From contig JAGCJE010000278.1 of assembly GCA_017648225.1 (NCBI GenBank), positions 1-6,746 of the forward strand: a stretch of 6,746 nt of DNA, written 5' to 3'. This stretch comes from Kiritimatiellia bacterium. GTDB lineage: Bacteria; Verrucomicrobiota; Kiritimatiellia; RFP12; UBA1067. Positions 5,227 through 6,746 of the stretch are shown here, piece by piece. The position numbers and the translations under genes are program-made. Numbering within the stretch: the stretch's first letter is position 1; every line of letters begins with the position of its first letter. The notes under the pieces were generated by a model. It ran no database searches. It had not been told where the DNA came from and saw only the letters and a program-made list of their open reading frames with translations.

Positions 5227-5394
5227 AAAAAGCAAATCCAACTTCGGACACCACCCCAAGTTCGTGCGTATCTACAGCGACCAAATCAACAGATTTGTTA
5301 AGTGAAGCCTACTATAAGCGGTAAAAACGAGTTTTTCATTGCTGCTGCTCCCGATTGTTTAGCCGTGTAGAACGCGTAGATCGTGTAGAGATTC
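5227..5394. other. Gene-free spacer between array C and the hydrolase stop
   Basis: No credible gene is seen. A perfect CAAATC-AACA-GATTTG inverted repeat lies at 5282-5297 without a T tract. Three 9-bp units, CGTGTAGAA, CGCGTAGAT and CGTGTAGAG, run back to back at 5364-5390, ending 4 bp before the hydrolase stop codon. A GCTGCTGCT run lies at about 5340-5348. Confidence 0.5.
5323..5336 (-). terminator. Possible weak terminator after the alpha/beta hydrolase
   Basis: AAAAAC-GA-GTTTTT is a perfect 6-bp inverted repeat with a 2-nt centre, about 60 bp past the hydrolase stop; on the transcript it ends in GUUUUU. The stem is A/U-rich and the loop too tight for a normal hairpin, so termination here is doubtful. 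If it fails, the hydrolase message would extend into the repeat arrays. Confidence 0.25.
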
Positions 5395-6207
5395 CTACTT
5401 GTCCGAGTCCACCATTGAGACCGGGACTCCATCCACAAAACTCTTGATTAGTTCGAGGTAGTTGTCAAAGCCCATGTCGACGACGAGCGTGTTATGGTCG
5501 CCGTCTTCGATCGTGACAAAGCGCTTCGGCTCGTTGGCAAGCTTGAATAGCGCCTGGCCTTGCGAATACGGAATCACCCTGTCGCCCGTTCCGTGAATCA
5601 TCAGCACACGGCACTTAACGGCGCCGATGCGCTTCAAGTTCGGGAACGGGTCAACCGGTAGAATCCTCACGCGCGTCACCACGCGCGGCGCGGAGAGAAA
5701 AGGCGCCTCAAGAATTAGCCCGCCGCAAGGACGCGTCGCCGCGAGCTCGGTCGCGGGGCCAGTTCCAATGGAAAAGCCGTCGACGATGATGTCCTCGGGA
5801 TTGAAGCCGCGCGTCTCGACGAGCCAGTCATAGAGCCGGTGGACATTCCTGTAGCACCCCTCTTCATCGGGCGAACCATCGGAAAGCCCATAGCCGGGAT
5901 AGTCGACTGACGCGACCGTGTATCCGGCTTTCGCGAGTTCCACCAATGCCCAAAGCGTTCCCCTGGCATCCTCTGCATTACCGTGGCAGCGAATGATCGC
6001 TTTCTTGCCGCGTTCAGGCCCCAGAACGATCGCGGCGATCTTGACGCCGTTCGTGCCGATGTCGACATACCCCCTCGTAGCCGCATTGTATCCGCCCTTC
6101 ACAGGATGAAACATCAGTGAATTGATGCATCCCGTGCCAATCAGGAGCAACAACACGACCACGATTGCGATTATCCTCGCCGCAGATTTAAAAGCATCCT
6201 TGATCAT
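5395..6207 (-). CDS. Membrane-anchored BEM46-like alpha/beta hydrolase
   Basis: The 270-residue serine hydrolase resembles the BEM46/ABHD17/YfhR group. A charged N terminus and one hydrophobic helix (about 12-26) end in GTGC (C27), so it is either anchored by that helix or is a lipoprotein with a poor lipobox, facing the periplasm. The oxyanion-side motif is HGN (75-77). The catalytic triad is probably S146 (GFSIG), D209 (HGTGD) and H238 (GDH). The substrate cannot be read from sequence; esterase or thioesterase activity is typical of the family. I chose the ATG at 6207 because AAAGGAG (6213-6219) lies 5 nt upstream and the signal-like helix follows at once. The longer frame from 6255 would add 16 unconserved-looking residues with no ribosome binding site and would overlap a possible leader ORF. 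Its G/C content looks higher than that of the Fic gene upstream. Transcription probably starts near 6345. Confidence 0.88.
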   Translation of the reverse strand: MIKDAFKSAARIIAIVVVLLLLIGTGCINSLMFHPVKGGYNAATRGYVDIGTNGVKIAAIVLGPERGKKAIIRCHGNAEDARGTLWALVELAKAGYTVASVDYPGYGLSDGSPDEEGCYRNVHRLYDWLVETRGFNPEDIIVDGFSIGTGPATELAATRPCGGLILEAPFLSAPRVVTRVRILPVDPFPNLKRIGAVKCRVLMIHGTGDRVIPYSQGQALFKLANEPKRFVTIEDGDHNTLVVDMGFDNYLELIKSFVDGVPVSMVDSDK

Positions 6208-6232
6208 TTTCACTCCTTTTACCCCTTGTAAC

Positions 6233-6286
6233 CTATAGAATCCGAGGGACCCCATTGGTGGGGTGAGAGTGGTGGGGTGAAATCAT
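6233..6286 (-). CDS. Possible 17-codon upstream ORF in the hydrolase leader
   Basis: A GGAGGG (6294-6299) stands 7 nt before an ATG that opens MISPHHSHPTNGVPRIL and stops at TAG, 25 nt before the hydrolase ATG. It lies entirely inside the predicted 5' leader. The short frame is rich in His and Pro codons and is built largely from the direct repeat at 6257-6280. It could be a translated leader peptide controlling the hydrolase, or a chance frame: the good ribosome binding site favours translation, while the lack of any comparison leaves it open. Confidence 0.4.
   Translation of the reverse strand: MISPHHSHPTNGVPRIL
6249..6280 (-). repeat. Paired direct repeats and hairpin in the hydrolase leader
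   Basis: TCACCCCACC (transcribed strand) occurs twice, at 6271-6280 and 6257-6266. The copy nearer the gene also forms a hairpin ACCCCA-CCAA-TGGGGT (6249-6264). The other copy has the same ACCCCA and could compete for the TGGGGT arm. A further GGGGT lies immediately before the hydrolase ribosome binding site (about 6221-6225). Mutually exclusive pairings of this sort are typical of attenuators, but no regulatory ligand or protein is evident. Confidence 0.45.
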
Positions 6287-6351
6287 TTTACAACCCTCCG
6301 TTCTTTGAAAGTTATCAGAGATTTTATAATCATCCATCATCATCACTACCA

Positions 6352-6366
6352 ATTATACCACTTTAA
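6352..6366 (-). promoter_or_regulatory. Extended -10 promoter of the alpha/beta hydrolase
   Basis: TATAAT (6352-6357) is preceded by TGG, a consensus extended -10. The hexamer 17 nt further upstream (TTTTAT, 6375-6380) is a poor -35 and overlaps the terminator of the Fic gene. The core TTAAAGTGGTATAATTG is the same as in the GH2 operon promoter at 16 of 17 positions. The predicted start near 6345 gives a ~138-nt leader. Confidence 0.65.
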
Positions 6367-6370
6367 CGCA

Positions 6371-6391
6371 TAAAATAAAAGCGCGGCGCTT
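6371..6391 (-). terminator. Likely intrinsic terminator of the Fic gene
   Basis: On the minus strand AAGCG-CCG-CGCTT is followed by TTATTTTAT, a short G/C hairpin and T-rich tail, 14-34 bp past the Fic stop codon. The stem is only 5 bp, so efficiency may be modest. It separates the Fic gene from the hydrolase promoter that follows directly. Confidence 0.5.
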
Positions 6392-6404
6392 CCGTCTCAT
6401 TATC

Positions 6405-6746
6405 CTACAATTCACCATCCTTAATTAACCAGGAATAACCGAATTTACTCAATAAAGCCTTAAAAACATCTTGCCCAGTTCCGCAAGTATCTTTTAATCT
6501 GACGCGCTCACCTTTACGCCACTCTGTAAGCCCCTTATAATAATATTGTCTAAGATTTTCGGCAATAACAAATGGCGTATGATTATACTTTAAGCACTCC
6601 TTCAGCATAATAAGCCGTCCAATGCGCCCATTCCCATCTTGGAAAGGATGTATCCCTTCAAAACGGACATGAAACTCCAGAATATCCTCCAGCGTTTTTT
6701 TAGTCCCCGCATACCAAGCGAATAACTTTTGCATCTCGTCGGGAAC
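6405..6746 (-). CDS. Fic-domain protein, C-terminal part (partial)
   Basis: The frame is open to the window edge, so the N terminus is missing; 113 residues are present. HPFQDGNGRIGR (6615-6650) is the complete Fic active-site motif HxFx(D/E)GNGRxxR, in which the histidine is the base for transferring AMP or another phosphate-containing group onto a protein hydroxyl and the acidic residue binds Mg. Helices before it (LEDILEFHVRFEGI) and after it (LIMLKECLKYNHTPFVI) match the Fic fold. Whether an inhibitory helix or a DNA-binding domain precedes it cannot be told. It could be the toxin of a toxin-antitoxin pair or a regulatory AMP transferase. No antitoxin gene follows it. The gene looks more A/T-rich than the hydrolase, which hints at separate origin. 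Confidence 0.93.
   Translation of the reverse strand, partial: VPDEMQKLFAWYAGTKKTLEDILEFHVRFEGIHPFQDGNGRIGRLIMLKECLKYNHTPFVIAENLRQYYYKGLTEWRKGERVRLKDTCGTGQDVFKALLSKFGYSWLIKDGEL

Noticed and set aside
5395..6255. Longer 286-residue start for the alpha/beta hydrolase
   Set aside because: The ATG at 6255 has no ribosome binding site and precedes the signal-like helix by 16 odd residues; the ATG at 6207 has AAAGGAG at ideal spacing.

Overview
The window is a bacterial chromosome segment in which every supported gene lies on the minus strand, so it reads from right (6746) to left (1). The left edge holds the first ~111 nt of a 16S rRNA gene. Its 5' sequence (AACGAACGCTGGCAGCGTGG, then ATTAGGCATGCAAGTCGAAC) is of the kind found in the Verrucomicrobiota/Lentisphaerota/Kiritimatiellota part of the PVC group. 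A secreted family 2 glycoside hydrolase and a Tat-exported Gfo/Idh/MocA protein fit a glycan-degrading member of that group, possibly gut-associated. The placement is inference from about 110 nt of 16S and gene content.

Layout in the direction of transcription: (i) 6746-6405, the C-terminal part of a Fic-domain protein running off the window, followed by a probable terminator; (ii) 6357-5395, an extended -10 promoter, a ~138-nt leader with a possible 17-codon upstream ORF and paired GC-rich repeats, then a membrane-anchored or lipoprotein BEM46-like alpha/beta hydrolase; (iii) 5394-4865, about 530 bp without genes, most of it three consecutive short tandem-repeat families with periods of 23, 22 and 21 bp; (iv) 4864-4345, a promoter and strong ribosome binding site driving a Gfo/Idh/MocA (GH109-like) protein whose whole middle is missing, so that about 70 N-terminal residues are joined in frame to about 85 C-terminal ones; (v) 4326-382, a promoter and a tight three-gene operon: secreted GH2 enzyme (beta-glucuronidase-like), the tRNA methylthiotransferase miaB, and a TIGR02757/DUF2400 protein starting at TTG; (vi) 380-1, an rRNA promoter with an A/T-rich UP-like element just behind the last stop codon, a leader with boxB/boxA-like antitermination signals and hairpins, and the 16S 5' end.

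Functionally, the GH2 enzyme and the broken oxidoreductase point to exported carbohydrate breakdown. miaB and the DUF2400 gene are housekeeping (tRNA modification; an unknown function that may be nucleic-acid related) and seem to borrow the GH2 promoter, with the rRNA operon directly downstream and no terminator visible between. All four promoters proposed here carry a TGN extension before the -10 box, and two share a nearly identical 17-bp core.

The least explained sequence is the run of helically phased repeat arrays at 4880-5226. It matches no CRISPR, integron or insertion-sequence pattern I know and is the best candidate for something undescribed.
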